A stretch of DNA of 64,000 nucleotides from Ralstonia wenshanensis. Lineage in GTDB: Bacteria > Pseudomonadota > Gammaproteobacteria > Burkholderiales > Burkholderiaceae. Below the pieces are notes generated by a model. It worked only from the letters and a program-made list of their open reading frames with translations, did not search any database and was not told the origin of the DNA. Each line of letters begins with the position of its first letter. Within the stretch, counting starts at the first letter, position 1. The position numbers were made by a program, and so were the translations under genes. Below, in pieces: positions 25,431 to 37,083 of this stretch. The stretch lies in assembly GCF_021173085.1 (NCBI RefSeq), contig NZ_CP076412.1, positions 434,001 through 498,000 of the forward strand, written 5' to 3'.

Positions 25431-25549
25431 GCGTTTTCCTCCCGGAGTTCTGGTGAACGCACGCAACAAGCGTGCTTGCCTCGCCTAGGATAGCTCACGC
25501 AATCGCTTGCCCGTGTGTCAGTCGGGCAATCAGTCGGGCGATCGGGCGA

Positions 25550-26836
25550 TCAAGCCGCCGCTGTTGAGGCCGGAAACCGCATGGTGACGCGAAACCCCGG
25601 CGACGGCGCGTCCGCGGCCGACGGGCCGACCGCGAGATCCCCGCCCAGGTGGCGCACCAGCCGATCGACGATTGCCAGCCCCAGCCCGCAATGCGCATTG
25701 CCGCCGCGCGCCGGATCCAGGCGCACAAAAGGCCGCATGACGCGGTCAAAGTCGGCAGCGGGGATGCCAGCACCGTGGTCTTCCACCGTCAGCGTATAGC
25801 CGGTTTCGTCCGCCGCGGTGCGCACGTTGACCGGCTCGGCGCCATACGCGAACGCGTTGTCGAGCAGATTGACGACGATGCGCTCAAGATGCGTCGGCTT
25901 GAGGCGGAAGCGATCGCCAGCATGCAGATCGAGCGCGACATGCTTGCCCTGCTCGGCAAAGGGCTGCACCAGGCCGCGCAGATGGCGGTCGACCGACACC
26001 TCGCGCGCCTCGCTGTCGCCGCTCTGCGCATAGGCGAGGAACTGCTCGACGATGGCCGACATGGATTCGACATCGCGTTCGATACCGGCGCCGGCTTTCT
26101 GGTCAGCCAGCATTTCGGCACGCAGGCGCAGGCGCGACAGCGGCGTCTTCAGGTCGTGCGCAATGCCGGCCAGCATGGTGTTGCGCTCTTCGTCGGCAGC
26201 CGACAGGTCAGCAGCCATATGGTTGAACTGGTCGGTCAACTGGCGGAGTTCGTACGGGCCGCGCTCCTTGAGCGGTGCCACGTAGCGGCGCCGGGCCAGC
26301 GCACCCGCAGCATCGGCCAGCTCGCGCACGGGGCGCTGGATCTGCCACGCCGCAAACAGCGAGAACGCGATGGCAATCGCCAGCACCACCATCACGCCCG
26401 GCACCACAGCCGAGATGGTGGGCGGCGCATGCACCCACACCAGGGGCATGGCAATCCACTTATTGCGCTGCGAAAAACGCACGAACACGCGTGGCGTGGG
26501 GCCTGCTTCGAGCCGCAACTGTGTGTCGGATGGCAAACGGCGCGCCAGTTGTCGCACCAACTCCGCAGACTTGTCCGATGCCGAAGACGCTTCGCCCGAG
26601 GGCGGCTCATCGGTTTCGGTCACGAGATCGGGCAGCTTCACATGCAGATGGCCGTCCATCGCTGCCTGGAAGGCCTGCAACTGGAACGCCATCTGATCTA
26701 CCGAAGCCTGGAACTGTCGCTCGCGGCGCTCGGCGCGCAGCACGCCCAGCCACGAGAAGTGGCTCAGCACAAGCACCACCACGATCAGCACCGCCAGCCG
26801 GCCGAACAGCGTGTCGAATCTAGCCTTGAACTTCAT
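25550..26836 (-). CDS. EnvZ-like sensor histidine kinase
   Basis: 428 residues from ATG 26836, overlapping the response-regulator stop by 17 bases. Membrane segment about 10-32, a periplasmic domain of about 120 residues, a second membrane segment (SAVVPGVMVVLAIAIAFSLF), HAMP ([19 protein letters not shown]), H-box AGIAHDLKTPLSRLRLR with His near 226, N-box VVNLLDNAFAYG, and G-boxes VEDHGAGIP and GLGLAIVDRL. Autophosphorylates on His and passes phosphate to the OmpR-type partner. It ends beside the lipoprotein gene. The signal is unknown; envelope stress or antibiotics are suggested only by the divergent efflux operon. Confidence 0.9.
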   Translation of the reverse strand: MKFKARFDTLFGRLAVLIVVVLVLSHFSWLGVLRAERRERQFQASVDQMAFQLQAFQAAMDGHLHVKLPDLVTETDEPPSGEASSASDKSAELVRQLARRLPSDTQLRLEAGPTPRVFVRFSQRNKWIAMPLVWVHAPPTISAVVPGVMVVLAIAIAFSLFAAWQIQRPVRELADAAGALARRRYVAPLKERGPYELRQLTDQFNHMAADLSAADEERNTMLAGIAHDLKTPLSRLRLRAEMLADQKAGAGIERDVESMSAIVEQFLAYAQSGDSEAREVSVDRHLRGLVQPFAEQGKHVALDLHAGDRFRLKPTHLERIVVNLLDNAFAYGAEPVNVRTAADETGYTLTVEDHGAGIPAADFDRVMRPFVRLDPARGGNAHCGLGLAIVDRLVRHLGGDLAVGPSAADAPSPGFRVTMRFPASTAAA

Positions 26837-27551
26837 TGGCCTCTTCCCGCTCATCCGGCACAAAGGTGTAGCCGCGGCCGCGCACGGTCTGGATGTATCG
26901 CGGGCGCTGGGCGTCCTCTTCCAGCACGCGACGCAGGCGCCAGATCTGTACGTCGATGCCCCGATCGGACACACCGCTGCCCGGTCCGTACATCAGCTCG
27001 ACGATGTGCTCGCGCGTGAGCACCTGCATCGCATGCCCGATCAGCAGCTTGAGCAGCGCGAATTCGGTATCGCTGATCGACAGTGCGGTGTCGCCGCGAA
27101 ACAGCGTGCGCATGCGGAAGTTGAGCTTGAACGGGCCGAAGCTGAAGCTGTCGCGGTCTTCCGGTGCGGAGGCCGGCACGGAAAGGCGCCGGCGCAGCAC
27201 CGCGTTGATACGGGCGAGCAGCTCGCGCGGCGAGAACGGCTTGCCGAGATAGTCGTCGGCGCCGATTTCCAGGCCGATGATGCGATCGATCTCATCGCTG
27301 CGGGCCGTGAGCAGGATGACAGGCACATCGTCATTGCGAGCGCGCAGGTCGCGCAGGGCGGACAGGCCATCCACCTTGGGCATCATCAGGTCGAGCACGA
27401 CAAGGGCCGGGCGCTCCCGTTCGAGCCGGGCGCCCAGCCCATCGCCGTCGTGCAGCACGGAAACGGCAAAACCCTGCTGGGTCAGGTATTCGCGCAGAAG
27501 GTCGCGCAGTTCGACGTCGTCATCGACGACCAGGATCTTGGTGCCGCTCAT
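26820..27551 (-). CDS. OmpR-family response regulator
   Basis: 243 residues. Receiver domain about 1-120: acidic pocket VVDDDVELRD, phospho-acceptor Asp in VVLDLMMPKVDG (about 55), conserved T in LLTARSDE and K in GKPFSPREL. Winged-helix domain about 135-232, with a characteristic RGRGYTFVPDE end. It is upstream of and overlaps the histidine kinase, and is transcribed divergently from the mdtABC-like operon across a 253-base region. This arrangement recalls BaeSR beside mdtABC in enterics, though here orientation differs, so control of the efflux genes is a reasonable inference. Confidence 0.92.
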   Translation of the reverse strand: MSGTKILVVDDDVELRDLLREYLTQQGFAVSVLHDGDGLGARLERERPALVVLDLMMPKVDGLSALRDLRARNDDVPVILLTARSDEIDRIIGLEIGADDYLGKPFSPRELLARINAVLRRRLSVPASAPEDRDSFSFGPFKLNFRMRTLFRGDTALSISDTEFALLKLLIGHAMQVLTREHIVELMYGPGSGVSDRGIDVQIWRLRRVLEEDAQRPRYIQTVRGRGYTFVPDEREEANEVQG

Positions 27552-27804
27552 CTGTCTGGTGGAGTGTCTGGTAGACGCAGGAAGGTGTGCTCATGATAGC
27601 GATTGTGGCCACCACGAATCGCGCGCACTTTCACCATATTGTTTCGCCCGGTAACACCGCGATGGGTTTGTAATCTGCCGTAATAGAACCCGCTGCGCGA
27701 CTCATTCTTCGCAAAGACGTTGCCTTTAAGCTGCGGTTTGACTGGCACGGGCGCCAGCTATCATGTGCGCTCGTCCCCATATTGCTAAGAACAGGAACGC
27801 CAAC
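27552..27804. promoter_or_regulatory. divergent promoter region: two-component pair / efflux operon
   Basis: This 253-base gap must contain promoters for the OmpR-type regulator (minus) and the mdtA-like gene (plus). No clear -35/-10 pair or direct-repeat OmpR box could be fixed by eye. Confidence 0.4.
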
Positions 27805-29190
27805 ATGTCCGATCCCAAGGACCAGAAGCCCGGCCAGTTTGACGACGCCGGCCGCCGTACGCACGAGGGGACGGAGACGCCCAACGAGGTGTCTTCGACG
27901 CTGCTGCCGCCCCCGCGCGAAGGTGGCAAGCGCCGCCGCTGGGGCATCTGGGTGGTGATCATCATCCTGGTGTTGATCGGCTATGCGGTCTATCACGCGA
28001 AGTACCGCAACGCGGGCGGCCCCGGTGGGCGAGGTGGCCCCGGTGGCCGCGGCGCGGCCATGGCCGGCAAGCCGATGCCCGTGATGGTCGGCACGGCCGT
28101 CAAGGGCGACATCAACGTGGTGCTGTCGGCGCTGGGCAATGTCACGCCGGTCAACAACGTGACGGTCAAGACGCGCGTGGACGGCCAGCTCGTGCGCCTG
28201 GCGTTTACCGAGGGCCAGACCGTCAAGGCCGGCGACCTGCTGGCCGAGGTCGACCCGCGCACCTATCAGGCGCAGCTCGCCCAGGCAGAAGGTCAGCTTG
28301 CGCGCGATCAGGCACTGCTGCAAAACGCCAAGCTCGACCTGCAGCGCTACCAGACGCTGCTCTCGCAGGATTCGATCTCCAAGCAGCAGGTGGATACGCA
28401 GGCAGCGCTGGTGCGTCAGTACGACGGCACGGTCAAGCTGGATCAGGGCAACGTCGACAACGCCCGCGTGCAGCTTTCCTACACGCGCATCACCGCGCCG
28501 GTGTCTGGCCGGGTTGGCCTGCGCCAAGTCGATCCGGGCAACATCATTCATGCGTCGGACACCAACGGCATCGTGGTCATCACGCAGATCGACCCGATCA
28601 CCGTCATCTATTCCATTCCTGAAGACAACCTGCCCAAGGTCATGCCGCGCCTGCAGTCCGGCGACAAGTTGCAGGTGGAAGCCTGGGACCGCGGCCAGAC
28701 CACGCAGCTCGCGCGCGGCGTGCTCATGACGGTAGATAACACCATCGACAACACCACCGGTACGGTGAAGCTGCGTGCGCAGTTCCCGAACCAGAACGCC
28801 ATGCTGTTCCCGAACCAGTTCGTGAACGTGCGCATGCGGGTGGATACGCTGCGCGACGTGGTGATCGTGCCGGGCGCCGCCATCCAGCGCGGCACGCAGG
28901 GCACCTTCGTCTACGTGGCGGGCGACGACAACAAGGTCGCGCTGCGCGTGGTGAAGCTGGGCGTGACCGAAGGGGAACGCGTGTCGGTTGCGCAAGGCCT
29001 GCAGCCCGGCGAGCGCGTGGTGATCGACGGCGCCGACAAGCTGCGCGACGGCTCGCCGGTCGAGGTGATCCAGCCGGGTGCAGCCGCAAGCGCCCCTGCC
29101 GCCGGCCAACCCCATCAGGGCGGGCGTCATCGCCGTGGCCAGGGTGGCGATTCGGCACCCGCCGCAAGTGCGCCGGCTGCCAAGCCGTAA
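27805..29190 (+). CDS. mdtA: RND efflux periplasmic adaptor, MdtA/MuxA type
   Basis: 461 residues from ATG 27805. A basic cytoplasmic segment, one membrane helix (WGIWVVIIILVLIGYAVY), a Gly-rich linker (GGPGGRGGPGGRG), then the lipoyl/hairpin/barrel domains: VKTRVDGQLVRLAFTEGQ, LLAEVDPRTYQAQLAQAEGQ, SYTRITAPVSGRVGLRQVDPG and LFPNQFVNVRMRVDT align closely with E. coli MdtA. The C-terminus is Ala/Gly/Arg-rich. It bridges the two RND pumps to the outer-membrane channel. First gene of a four-gene operon (57 bases to the next). Confidence 0.92.
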   Translation: MSDPKDQKPGQFDDAGRRTHEGTETPNEVSSTLLPPPREGGKRRRWGIWVVIIILVLIGYAVYHAKYRNAGGPGGRGGPGGRGAAMAGKPMPVMVGTAVKGDINVVLSALGNVTPVNNVTVKTRVDGQLVRLAFTEGQTVKAGDLLAEVDPRTYQAQLAQAEGQLARDQALLQNAKLDLQRYQTLLSQDSISKQQVDTQAALVRQYDGTVKLDQGNVDNARVQLSYTRITAPVSGRVGLRQVDPGNIIHASDTNGIVVITQIDPITVIYSIPEDNLPKVMPRLQSGDKLQVEAWDRGQTTQLARGVLMTVDNTIDNTTGTVKLRAQFPNQNAMLFPNQFVNVRMRVDTLRDVVIVPGAAIQRGTQGTFVYVAGDDNKVALRVVKLGVTEGERVSVAQGLQPGERVVIDGADKLRDGSPVEVIQPGAAASAPAAGQPHQGGRHRRGQGGDSAPAASAPAAKP

Positions 29191-29247
29191 GCCCTGAGTC
29201 GTGCATTGCGTGCACGCGCCTGACGAAGTCTTCTGTTCCGAGCTGGC

Positions 29248-32200
29248 ATGAATCCCTCCCGAATCTTCATCCTCCGGCCCGTGGCGACCACGCTGTTGAT
29301 GGTCGCCATCCTGCTCTCGGGCCTGGTGGCGTACCGGATGCTGCCGCTCTCCGCGCTGCCCGAGGTCGATTACCCGACCATCCAGGTGACGACGCTGTAC
29401 CCGGGGGCCAGCCCCGACGTGATGACCTCGTCCATCACGGCACCGCTGGAGCGGCAGTTCGGGCAGATGCCCGGCCTGAAACAGATGACGTCGTCCAGCT
29501 CGGGCGGCGCCTCGGTCATCACGCTGCAGTTTGACCTGTCGCTCTCGCTCGACATTGCCGAGCAGGAAGTGCAGGCGGCCATCAACGCCGCTGGCAACCT
29601 GCTGCCGAACGACCTGCCGATGCCGCCGATCTACAGCAAGGTGAACCCGGCCGACGCGCCGATCCTCACGCTGGCGATCACCTCCAACACGATGCCGTTG
29701 CCCAAGCTGGAAGACCTGGTCGACACGCGCATCGCGCAAAAGCTGTCGCAGTTGCCGGGCATTGGCCTGGTCAGCATCAGCGGCGGGCAGCGGCCGGCCG
29801 TACGCATCCAGGCGAACACGTCGGCGCTGGCGGCGCTCGGGCTGTCGATCGACGACATCCGCACTGCCATCGGCACCGCCAACGTGAACGGCGCCAAGGG
29901 CAGCTTCGACGGCCCGATGCGCGCCTCCACCATCGATGCCAACGACCAGCTCAAGTCGGCCGCCGAGTACGGCAAGATGATCGTCGCCTACAAGAACGGC
30001 GCGCCCATTCGCCTGACCGATGTGGCGCAGATCGTTGACGGCGCTGAAAACCGCAAGCTGGCCGCGTGGTCCAACACCACCCCCGCCATCATCCTGAACG
30101 TGCAGCGCCAGCCTGGCGCCAATGTGATCGAGGTGGTGAATCGCGCCAAGGCGTTGTTGCCGCAACTTAAGGACACGCTGCCCGGCAACGTTGAGGTGTC
30201 GCTGCTCACCGACCGCACCACCACGATTCGCGCCTCGGTATCGGATGTGCAGTTCGAACTGATGCTTGCCGTGGCGCTGGTCGTGATGGTGATCTTCCTG
30301 TTCCTGCGTAACGTGCCGGCCACGGTCATTCCGGCGGTGGCGGTGCCACTGTCGCTGGTGGGTACATTCGGCGTCATGTACCTGGCGGGTTTTTCCATCA
30401 ACAACCTCACGCTGATGGCACTGACCATCGCCACAGGCTTTGTGGTGGACGATGCGATCGTCATGATCGAAAACATCGCCCGCTACATCGAAGAGGGCGA
30501 CCCGCCAATGGAGGCCGCGCTCAAGGGCTCCAAGCAGATCGGCTTCACGATCATCTCGCTCACGTTCTCGCTCATCGCCGTGCTGATTCCGCTGCTGTTC
30601 ATGGGCGACGTGGTTGGGCGGCTGTTCCGCGAGTTTGCAATCACGCTTGCAGTGTCGATCCTGATCTCGGCCGTGGTGTCGCTCACGCTCACGCCGATGA
30701 TGTGCGCACGCTTGCTCAAGCACATTCCCGAAGCCAAGCAATCGCGCTTCTATCACGCTGCGGGCGCGTTCTTCGACAACGTCATCGCGCGGTACGGCCG
30801 CATGCTGCAATGGGTGCTTGATCGGCAGAAGACCACGCTGCTGGTGGCCATCGGCACGCTGGTCCTGACGGCCCTGCTCTATGTGGTGGTGCCCAAGGGT
30901 TTCTTCCCGGTGCAGGACACCGGCGTGATCCAGGGCATTTCGGATGCGTCGCAGTCGATCTCGTTCTCGGCCATGGCCGAGCGGCAGCAGAAGCTGGCCG
31001 AGGTGGTGCTCAAAGACCCTGCGGTCGAGAGCCTGTCGTCGTTCATCGGCGTGGATGGCGTGAACACCACGCTCAACAGCGGCCGCATGCTGATCAACCT
31101 CAAGCCGAAGGACAAGCGCGACGCCGACGCCACCGAGATCATTCAGCGCCTGCAGCCCGAATTGGCCAAGGTGGCGGGTATCTCGCTATACATGCAGCCG
31201 GTGCAGGACCTGACGATTGAAGACCGCGTGAGCCGCACGCAGTACCAATTCACGGTGGAAGATCCGGACCCGAACAACCTTTCGAAGTGGGTGCCGAAAC
31301 TCGTTGAACGCCTGCAGCAGACCAACGAACTGCGCGACGTGGCGAGTGACCTGCAGGACAACGGCTTGCGCGCCTACGTACAGGTCGACCGCGACAAGGC
31401 GGCGGTGTACGGCATCACGATGGCGGCGGTGGACAGCGTGCTGTACAGCGCCTACGGCCAGCGCCTGGTTTCGACCATCTTCACGCAATCGAACCAATAC
31501 CGCGTGGTGCTCGAAACGGACCCGAAGATGCAGCTTGGGCCGCAATCGTTGTATGACCTGCACGTGGCATCGAGCAGTGGCCAACAGATTCCGTTGGGCG
31601 CGTTTGCCACGGTGGTGGAACAACCGGGCTCGCTGGTAGTGAACCACCAGGGGCAATTCCCGGCGGCCACCATTTCGTTCAACCTGGCGCCGCATGCATC
31701 GCTGGGTGCAGCGGTCGACACGATCAATGCCGTCGAACAGGAAATCGGCCTGCCGGCCAGCATGCAGACCAGTTTCCAGGGCGCGGCGCTGGCGTTCCGT
31801 GCGTCGCTGTCGAATCAGTTGTGGCTGATCCTGGCCGCTGTCATCACGATGTACATCGTCCTGGGCGTGTTGTACGAAAGCACGATCCACCCGGTGACGA
31901 TTCTGTCGACGCTGCCGTCGGCCGGCGTAGGTGCCCTGCTGTCGCTGCTGGTGTCGGGCAAGGACATGGGCATCATCGCCATCATCGGGATCATCCTGCT
32001 GATCGGTATCGTCAAGAAGAACGCGATCATGATGATCGACTTCGCGCTGGAGGCCGAGCGCGAACAGGGCATGGCCCCGCGCGACGCCATCTACCAGGCA
32101 TGTCTGCTGCGCTTCCGCCCGATTCTGATGACGACGATGGCCGCCCTGCTGGGTGCCCTGCCGCTGATGCTGGGTACCGGCGTGGGCTCCGAGCTGCGTC

Positions 32201-32382
32201 AGCCGCTGGGGATCACGATGGTGGGCGGCCTGCTGGTCAGTCAGGTGCTGACGCTGTTCACCACGCCGGTCATCTATCTGGCCTTCGACAACCTGGGTGA
32301 ACGCCTGCGTGACTGGCGCGCTCGCCGCGCTGCCCGACGCCACGGCGCTGCGGGCCCCAACCAGTCTGGCGGACCGCGATGA
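29248..32382 (+). CDS. mdtB: RND multidrug efflux permease, MdtB/MuxB type
   Basis: 1044 residues. [21 protein letters not shown] is the usual start; [18 protein letters not shown] holds the proton-relay Asp pair in TM4; [17 protein letters not shown] is the C-terminal repeat landmark. Two large periplasmic loops follow TM1 and TM7 and there are 12 membrane helices, the standard HAE1 RND size. Works as a heteromultimer with the MdtC-like protein, driven by proton flux, exporting drugs, bile salts or novobiocin-like compounds in known relatives. The stop overlaps the ATG of the next gene (ATGA). Confidence 0.93.
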   Translation: MNPSRIFILRPVATTLLMVAILLSGLVAYRMLPLSALPEVDYPTIQVTTLYPGASPDVMTSSITAPLERQFGQMPGLKQMTSSSSGGASVITLQFDLSLSLDIAEQEVQAAINAAGNLLPNDLPMPPIYSKVNPADAPILTLAITSNTMPLPKLEDLVDTRIAQKLSQLPGIGLVSISGGQRPAVRIQANTSALAALGLSIDDIRTAIGTANVNGAKGSFDGPMRASTIDANDQLKSAAEYGKMIVAYKNGAPIRLTDVAQIVDGAENRKLAAWSNTTPAIILNVQRQPGANVIEVVNRAKALLPQLKDTLPGNVEVSLLTDRTTTIRASVSDVQFELMLAVALVVMVIFLFLRNVPATVIPAVAVPLSLVGTFGVMYLAGFSINNLTLMALTIATGFVVDDAIVMIENIARYIEEGDPPMEAALKGSKQIGFTIISLTFSLIAVLIPLLFMGDVVGRLFREFAITLAVSILISAVVSLTLTPMMCARLLKHIPEAKQSRFYHAAGAFFDNVIARYGRMLQWVLDRQKTTLLVAIGTLVLTALLYVVVPKGFFPVQDTGVIQGISDASQSISFSAMAERQQKLAEVVLKDPAVESLSSFIGVDGVNTTLNSGRMLINLKPKDKRDADATEIIQRLQPELAKVAGISLYMQPVQDLTIEDRVSRTQYQFTVEDPDPNNLSKWVPKLVERLQQTNELRDVASDLQDNGLRAYVQVDRDKAAVYGITMAAVDSVLYSAYGQRLVSTIFTQSNQYRVVLETDPKMQLGPQSLYDLHVASSSGQQIPLGAFATVVEQPGSLVVNHQGQFPAATISFNLAPHASLGAAVDTINAVEQEIGLPASMQTSFQGAALAFRASLSNQLWLILAAVITMYIVLGVLYESTIHPVTILSTLPSAGVGALLSLLVSGKDMGIIAIIGIILLIGIVKKNAIMMIDFALEAEREQGMAPRDAIYQACLLRFRPILMTTMAALLGALPLMLGTGVGSELRQPLGITMVGGLLVSQVLTLFTTPVIYLAFDNLGERLRDWRARRAARRHGAAGPNQSGGPR

Positions 32383-35300
32383 ATCTGTCCGCGACCTTCA
32401 TCGCCCGGCCTGTTGCCACGGCGCTGCTGACCATCGGCGTGGCGTTGGCCGGTATCGCAGCGTTCCGCTTGCTGCCGGTATCGCCGCTGCCGCAGGTGGA
32501 CTTTCCGACCATCTCGGTCAATGCGTCGCTGCCGGGCGCCAGCCCCGAAACCATGGCGGCTACCGTGGCGACGCCGCTGGAGCGCTCGCTCGGCCGCATC
32601 GCGGGCATTACCGAGATGACCTCGTCCAGCTCGCTCGGTTCGTCACGAATCACGCTGCAGTTTGATCTGTCGCGCGACATCGACGGCGCCGCGCGCGACG
32701 TGCAGGCCGCCATCAATGCGTCGCGCAGCCTGCTGCCTTCGGGCTTGCCGAGCAACCCGACGTATCGCAAGGTCAATCCGGCCGATGCACCGATCATGAT
32801 TGTGGGGCTGACGTCCGACACCAAGTCGCGCGGGGAGCTGTACGACGCGGCCTCGACCATCCTCGCGCAGAAGCTGTCGCAAGTGAACGGCGTGGGTCAG
32901 GTCACCATCGGCGGTGCGTCGCTGCCGGCGGTGCGGGTAGAGCTGAACCCGATGGCGCTGAACAAGTACGGCATCTCGATGGAGACCGTGCGCACCGTCA
33001 TCGCCAGCACCAACGCAAACAAGCCCAAAGGCATGATGGAATCCGGCGAACGCGTCTGGACCATCTACGCCAACGACCAGGCCAAGAAGGCTGCCGAATA
33101 TCAGTCGCTCATCGTCGCCTGGCGCAACGGCTCGCCGGTGCGGCTGGCCGACGTGGCAGACGTCAGCGACAGCGTGCAGGACATCCGCAATTACGGCTCA
33201 GCCAACGGCAAGCCGTCGGTGCTGCTCATCATCAGCCGGCAGCCTGGCGCCAACATCATCGACACGGTCGACCGCATCAACGACATCCTGCCGTACCTGC
33301 GCAATACCATTCCCGCGCAGATCAACCTCGATGTGATGATGGACCGCACGCCCACCATCCGCGCCTCGCTCAGAGATGTGGAGCGCACGCTGGTGCTGTC
33401 GATCGCGCTGGTGATCATGGTGGTGTTCCTGTTCCTGCGCAACGTGCGGGCAACGCTCATTCCGAGCGTGGCCGTGCCGGTCTCGCTCATCGGCACATTC
33501 GGGGTGATGTACCTGTGCGGGTATAGCCTCGACAACCTCTCGCTGATGGCGTTGACCGTGGCGACAGGCTTTGTGGTGGACGACGCCATCGTCGTGCTGG
33601 AAAACGTCTCGCGCCACATCGAAAACGGCATGCGGCCCATGCAGGCCGCGCTCAAGGGCGCGCGCGAGGTCGGCTTCACCGTGGTGTCGATGAGCCTGTC
33701 GCTGATTGCCGTATTCATCCCGCTGCTGATGATGGGCGGCATCGTCGGGCGGCTGTTCCGTGAGTTTGCGGTGACGCTGTCGGTGGCCATCCTGGTGTCG
33801 CTGGTGGTGTCGCTCACCACCACGCCGATGATGTGCGCGCGCTTGCTCAAGCCGGCCGCCGAGGAAGAACACGGCTGGTTCCACCGCAAGACTGAAGGCT
33901 TCTTCACCTTCCTGCTCGACATCTACCGCAACTCGCTGGCGTGGGCGCTGCGGCACAGCTGGCTCACGCTGCTGATCCTGCTGGCCACGGTTTGCCTGAA
34001 CGTCTACCTGTACATCATCGTGCCCAAGGGGTTCTTCCCACAACAGGACACAGGCCGCGTGATCGGCAACATCCAGGCGGACCAGGCCATCTCGTTCCAG
34101 GCCATGCGCACGAAGGTGACCGATTTCATCCACATCATCCAGCAGGACCCTGCGGTTGAAAACGTGGTCGGCTTCACGGGCGGCAGCCAGCGGAACAGCG
34201 GCTTCATGTTCATCCAGCTCAAACCATTGGCCGAGCGAAAGCTCTCCGCCGACCAGGTGATCAATCGCCTGCGGGGCAAGCTGGCACGCGAACCAGGCGC
34301 GAGCCTGTTCCTGCAATCGGTACAGGACATCCGCGTGGGCGGCCGGGCCAGCAATGCCCAGTACCAATACACGTTGCAGGCCGATGACCTGAACGAGCTG
34401 CGCGCGTGGGACCCGAAGATCAAGCAGGCCCTCACTCAGGTGAAATCGCTGACAGACGTCAACACCGATACGCAGGACAAGGGCTTGCAGACTTCCCTCG
34501 TCATTGACCGCGACAAGGCGAAATCTCTCGGCATCAACCCGAGCGACGTCGATAACGCGCTCAACAACGCGTTCGGACAGCGCCAGGTGTCGACCATCTA
34601 CAACCCGCTCAACCAGTACCGTGTTGTGATGGAAGCCGCGCCGCAGTACTGGCAGAACCCCGACGGCCTGCGGGACATTTACCTCATCACATCGACGGGC
34701 GCGCAGGTGCCGCTGTCGACGTTCTCGCATTACGAGCCCACCAACACGGCGCTGGCGGTCAACCACCAGGGCCAGTTCGCGGCGAGCACGATCTCGTTCA
34801 ACCTAGCGCCGGGGGCTTCGCTGTCGGGGGCCACGCAGGACATTCAGGATGCGATGAACCGCATCGGCGTGCCATCCTCCGTGCATGGCAGCTTCCAGGG
34901 CACCGCCAAGGCGTTCCAGGATTCGCTCTCCAGCCAGCCCGTGCTGATCCTCTTTGCGCTCATCACCATCTACATCGTGCTGGGCGTGCTGTACGAGAGC
35001 TACGTGCACCCGATCACGATTCTGTCGACGCTGCCCTCGGCCGGTGTGGGGGCGCTGCTGGCGCTGATCATCACGGACACGGATTTTTCGATCATCGCGT
35101 TGATCGGCGTGATTCTGCTCATCGGTATCGTCAAGAAGAACGCGATCATGATGATCGACTTCGCGCTGGAGGCGGAGCGCAGCCAGGGAATGAGCCCAGC
35201 GGACGCGATCTTCCACGCCTGCGTGTTGCGCTTCCGGCCGATCTTGATGACGACGATGGCCGCGCTGCTGGGCGCCCTGCCCCTGGCACTTGGCCGTGGC

Positions 35301-35480
35301 GACGGTGCGGAGCTGCGCACGCCGCTGGGCATCTCCATCGTCGGGGGGCTGCTGGTCAGCCAGATCCTCACGCTCTACACCACACCGGTGGTCTACCTGG
35401 CGCTCGACCGATTGCGTCTGCGTCGCGCCGGCCGCAGCAAGGACGCACCGCTGCCCGCATTGGATTCGCAAGGAAGCTGA
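32379..35480 (+). CDS. mdtC: RND multidrug efflux permease, MdtC/MuxC type
   Basis: 1033 residues, start overlapping the mdtB-like stop by four bases. [45 protein letters not shown] (relay Asp pair) and [28 protein letters not shown] mark it as RND. In E. coli and Pseudomonas two non-identical permeases (MdtB2C; MuxBC) form one pump; the tandem here keeps that organisation. Inner membrane, with large periplasmic domains. Followed two bases later by the outer-membrane component. Confidence 0.93.
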   Translation: MNLSATFIARPVATALLTIGVALAGIAAFRLLPVSPLPQVDFPTISVNASLPGASPETMAATVATPLERSLGRIAGITEMTSSSSLGSSRITLQFDLSRDIDGAARDVQAAINASRSLLPSGLPSNPTYRKVNPADAPIMIVGLTSDTKSRGELYDAASTILAQKLSQVNGVGQVTIGGASLPAVRVELNPMALNKYGISMETVRTVIASTNANKPKGMMESGERVWTIYANDQAKKAAEYQSLIVAWRNGSPVRLADVADVSDSVQDIRNYGSANGKPSVLLIISRQPGANIIDTVDRINDILPYLRNTIPAQINLDVMMDRTPTIRASLRDVERTLVLSIALVIMVVFLFLRNVRATLIPSVAVPVSLIGTFGVMYLCGYSLDNLSLMALTVATGFVVDDAIVVLENVSRHIENGMRPMQAALKGAREVGFTVVSMSLSLIAVFIPLLMMGGIVGRLFREFAVTLSVAILVSLVVSLTTTPMMCARLLKPAAEEEHGWFHRKTEGFFTFLLDIYRNSLAWALRHSWLTLLILLATVCLNVYLYIIVPKGFFPQQDTGRVIGNIQADQAISFQAMRTKVTDFIHIIQQDPAVENVVGFTGGSQRNSGFMFIQLKPLAERKLSADQVINRLRGKLAREPGASLFLQSVQDIRVGGRASNAQYQYTLQADDLNELRAWDPKIKQALTQVKSLTDVNTDTQDKGLQTSLVIDRDKAKSLGINPSDVDNALNNAFGQRQVSTIYNPLNQYRVVMEAAPQYWQNPDGLRDIYLITSTGAQVPLSTFSHYEPTNTALAVNHQGQFAASTISFNLAPGASLSGATQDIQDAMNRIGVPSSVHGSFQGTAKAFQDSLSSQPVLILFALITIYIVLGVLYESYVHPITILSTLPSAGVGALLALIITDTDFSIIALIGVILLIGIVKKNAIMMIDFALEAERSQGMSPADAIFHACVLRFRPILMTTMAALLGALPLALGRGDGAELRTPLGISIVGGLLVSQILTLYTTPVVYLALDRLRLRRAGRSKDAPLPALDSQGS

Positions 35481-35482
35481 AC

Positions 35483-36988
35483 ATGACAAGAGGCACTCAA
35501 GCCCTTCGTACCACATTGCTCGCGCTGGCCGCGTGCGCGCTCGTCTCGGCCTGCGCGGTCGGGCCCGACTACAAGCGCCCCGACGCCGAAGTGCCGCAGC
35601 AATACAAGGAAGCCGGCGACTGGAAAGTCGCCGACCCGAGCGACGCTATTGCTCGCGGCAAGTGGTGGGAGATCTTCAACGACCCGCAACTGAACGCGCT
35701 GGAAGAACAGGTGGCCGCCGCCAACCAGAACATCCTGGTGGCCGAGGCCCAGTACCGCCAGGCCCAGGCGCTGGTGCAATCGGCGCAGGCTTCGTTCTTC
35801 CCGACGCTGGGGGCCAGTGCATCGGCCACGCGCAGCCGTTCAGTGCGCACCTCGGTCAACCCCGATGGCAGCCTGTCGACCGGCAACCCAAGCCTGCTGA
35901 ACTCGCAAAGCCTGTCGCTCAACGCCAGTTGGGAGCTGGACCTGTGGGGCCGCATCCGCCGATCGGTTGAGTCGAACAAGGCTAGCGCGCAAGCCAGCGC
36001 AGGCGATTTATCGTCCGCTTTGCTGTCGGCGCAGGCGACGCTTGCGCAGAACTATTTTCAATTGCGTGTCACGGATACCCAGAAGGCCGTCCTGCAACGC
36101 ACGGTTGCAGACTACGAACGCTTCCTGAAGCTCACGCAAAACCAGTACGCAGTGGGCGTGGCACAGCGCTCCGATGTGCTGACCGCGCAGACGCAGCTCA
36201 AGCAGTCGCAGGCGCTGCTGCTAGATACCGAAGTCACCCGCGCGCAGCTTGAGCACGCCATTGCGGTGCTGATCGGCAAACCGCCGGCGGAATTCTCGCT
36301 GGCCCCGGCCACCGCTGCCAGCGCGGCCGACTTGCCTGCCCTGCCTGCCATTCCGCTGGAAGTGCCATCGGCCGTGCTGGAACGCCGCCCAGACATCGCC
36401 GCCGCCGAGCGCCGCATGGCCGCTGCAAACGCGCAGATCGGCGTGGCCAAGGCGGCATACTTCCCGACGCTCACGCTGGGCGCATCGGCCGGTTTGGCAG
36501 CCAACACGCTCACGCGCCTGGCAACGCTGCCGAGCCGCGTCTGGTCGATCGGCCCGACATTGGCCGCCACGCTGTTCGATGGCGGCGCGCGCGCGGCCGC
36601 CGTCGACAAGGCCGGCGCTGCTTACGACGCGTCGGTCGCAACATACCGCCAGACGGTGCTGGGCGCGTTCCAGGATGTCGAAGACAACCTCGCCGCGCTT
36701 CGCTGGCAGACGCAGGAATTTGGCGTACAGGCCGATGCCGTCAAGGCCGCGCAGGAAGCCGCGCAACTCAATCTGAACCGCTATCGCGCCGGCACGGTGA
36801 GCTTTCTGGAAGTCATCACCGCACAAGCCACGGCCTACAGTGCCGAGCGAACCCTGCTCACGCTGCAGGGCAAGCAGTATTCGGCAGCGGTGCTGCTGGT
36901 CAAGGCGCTGGGCGGCGGGTGGCACGGCGAAGTGCCGGTGGTTGGCCAGGCGGCGCTGCAGCCCGCGTCCGCGTCGGCCGCGCAATAA
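35483..36988 (+). CDS. outer-membrane efflux lipoprotein, NodT/OpmB type
   Basis: 501 residues. A signal peptide with lipobox LVSAC (Cys about 23) and the classic NodT start CAVGPDYKRPDAEVP; repeated OEP domains with long coiled alpha-hairpins (VAEAQYRQAQALVQSAQASFFPTLGA, then NQYAVGVAQRSDVLTAQTQLKQSQ). The TolC-like barrel forms the exit duct for the MdtABC-like pump. Two bases separate it from the permease gene, so it is the last gene of this operon; Pseudomonas muxABC-opmB has the same order, whereas E. coli mdtABC relies on TolC. Confidence 0.92.
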   Translation: MTRGTQALRTTLLALAACALVSACAVGPDYKRPDAEVPQQYKEAGDWKVADPSDAIARGKWWEIFNDPQLNALEEQVAAANQNILVAEAQYRQAQALVQSAQASFFPTLGASASATRSRSVRTSVNPDGSLSTGNPSLLNSQSLSLNASWELDLWGRIRRSVESNKASAQASAGDLSSALLSAQATLAQNYFQLRVTDTQKAVLQRTVADYERFLKLTQNQYAVGVAQRSDVLTAQTQLKQSQALLLDTEVTRAQLEHAIAVLIGKPPAEFSLAPATAASAADLPALPAIPLEVPSAVLERRPDIAAAERRMAAANAQIGVAKAAYFPTLTLGASAGLAANTLTRLATLPSRVWSIGPTLAATLFDGGARAAAVDKAGAAYDASVATYRQTVLGAFQDVEDNLAALRWQTQEFGVQADAVKAAQEAAQLNLNRYRAGTVSFLEVITAQATAYSAERTLLTLQGKQYSAAVLLVKALGGGWHGEVPVVGQAALQPASASAAQ

Positions 36989-36999
36989 CCCTCCTCCCG

Positions 37000-37033
37000 T
37001 TGCCGGTGGCCGACGGCGTTTCGCCACCGGCAA
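37000..37033 (+). other. 11-bp inverted repeat after the efflux operon
   Basis: TTGCCGGTGGC and GCCACCGGCAA separated by 12 bases, 12 bases after the last efflux stop. No U-tract follows, so it may stabilise the mRNA 3' end rather than act as a classical terminator. Confidence 0.5.
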
Positions 37034-37077
37034 TGGCCCCTTGTGCGTAAGCCCGCACGCTGTCGGATAGTTCCCCC

Positions 37078-37083
37078 TATAAT
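37078..37083 (+). promoter_or_regulatory. possible -10 element (TATAAT) upstream of pagL
   Basis: A consensus TATAAT occurs 200 bases before the pagL ATG. No good -35 is present at 16-18 bases, so the promoter would be activator-dependent or weak; the long leader is unexplained. Confidence 0.35.

Noticed and set aside
27631..30810. A 1059-codon minus-strand open frame antisense to the efflux genes
   Set aside because: It runs opposite mdtA and mdtB, has His/Arg/Asp-rich low-complexity translation and no domain; an artefact of high G+C.
33198..34766. A 522-codon minus-strand frame inside the mdtC-like gene
   Set aside because: Antisense shadow with no ribosome site or family.
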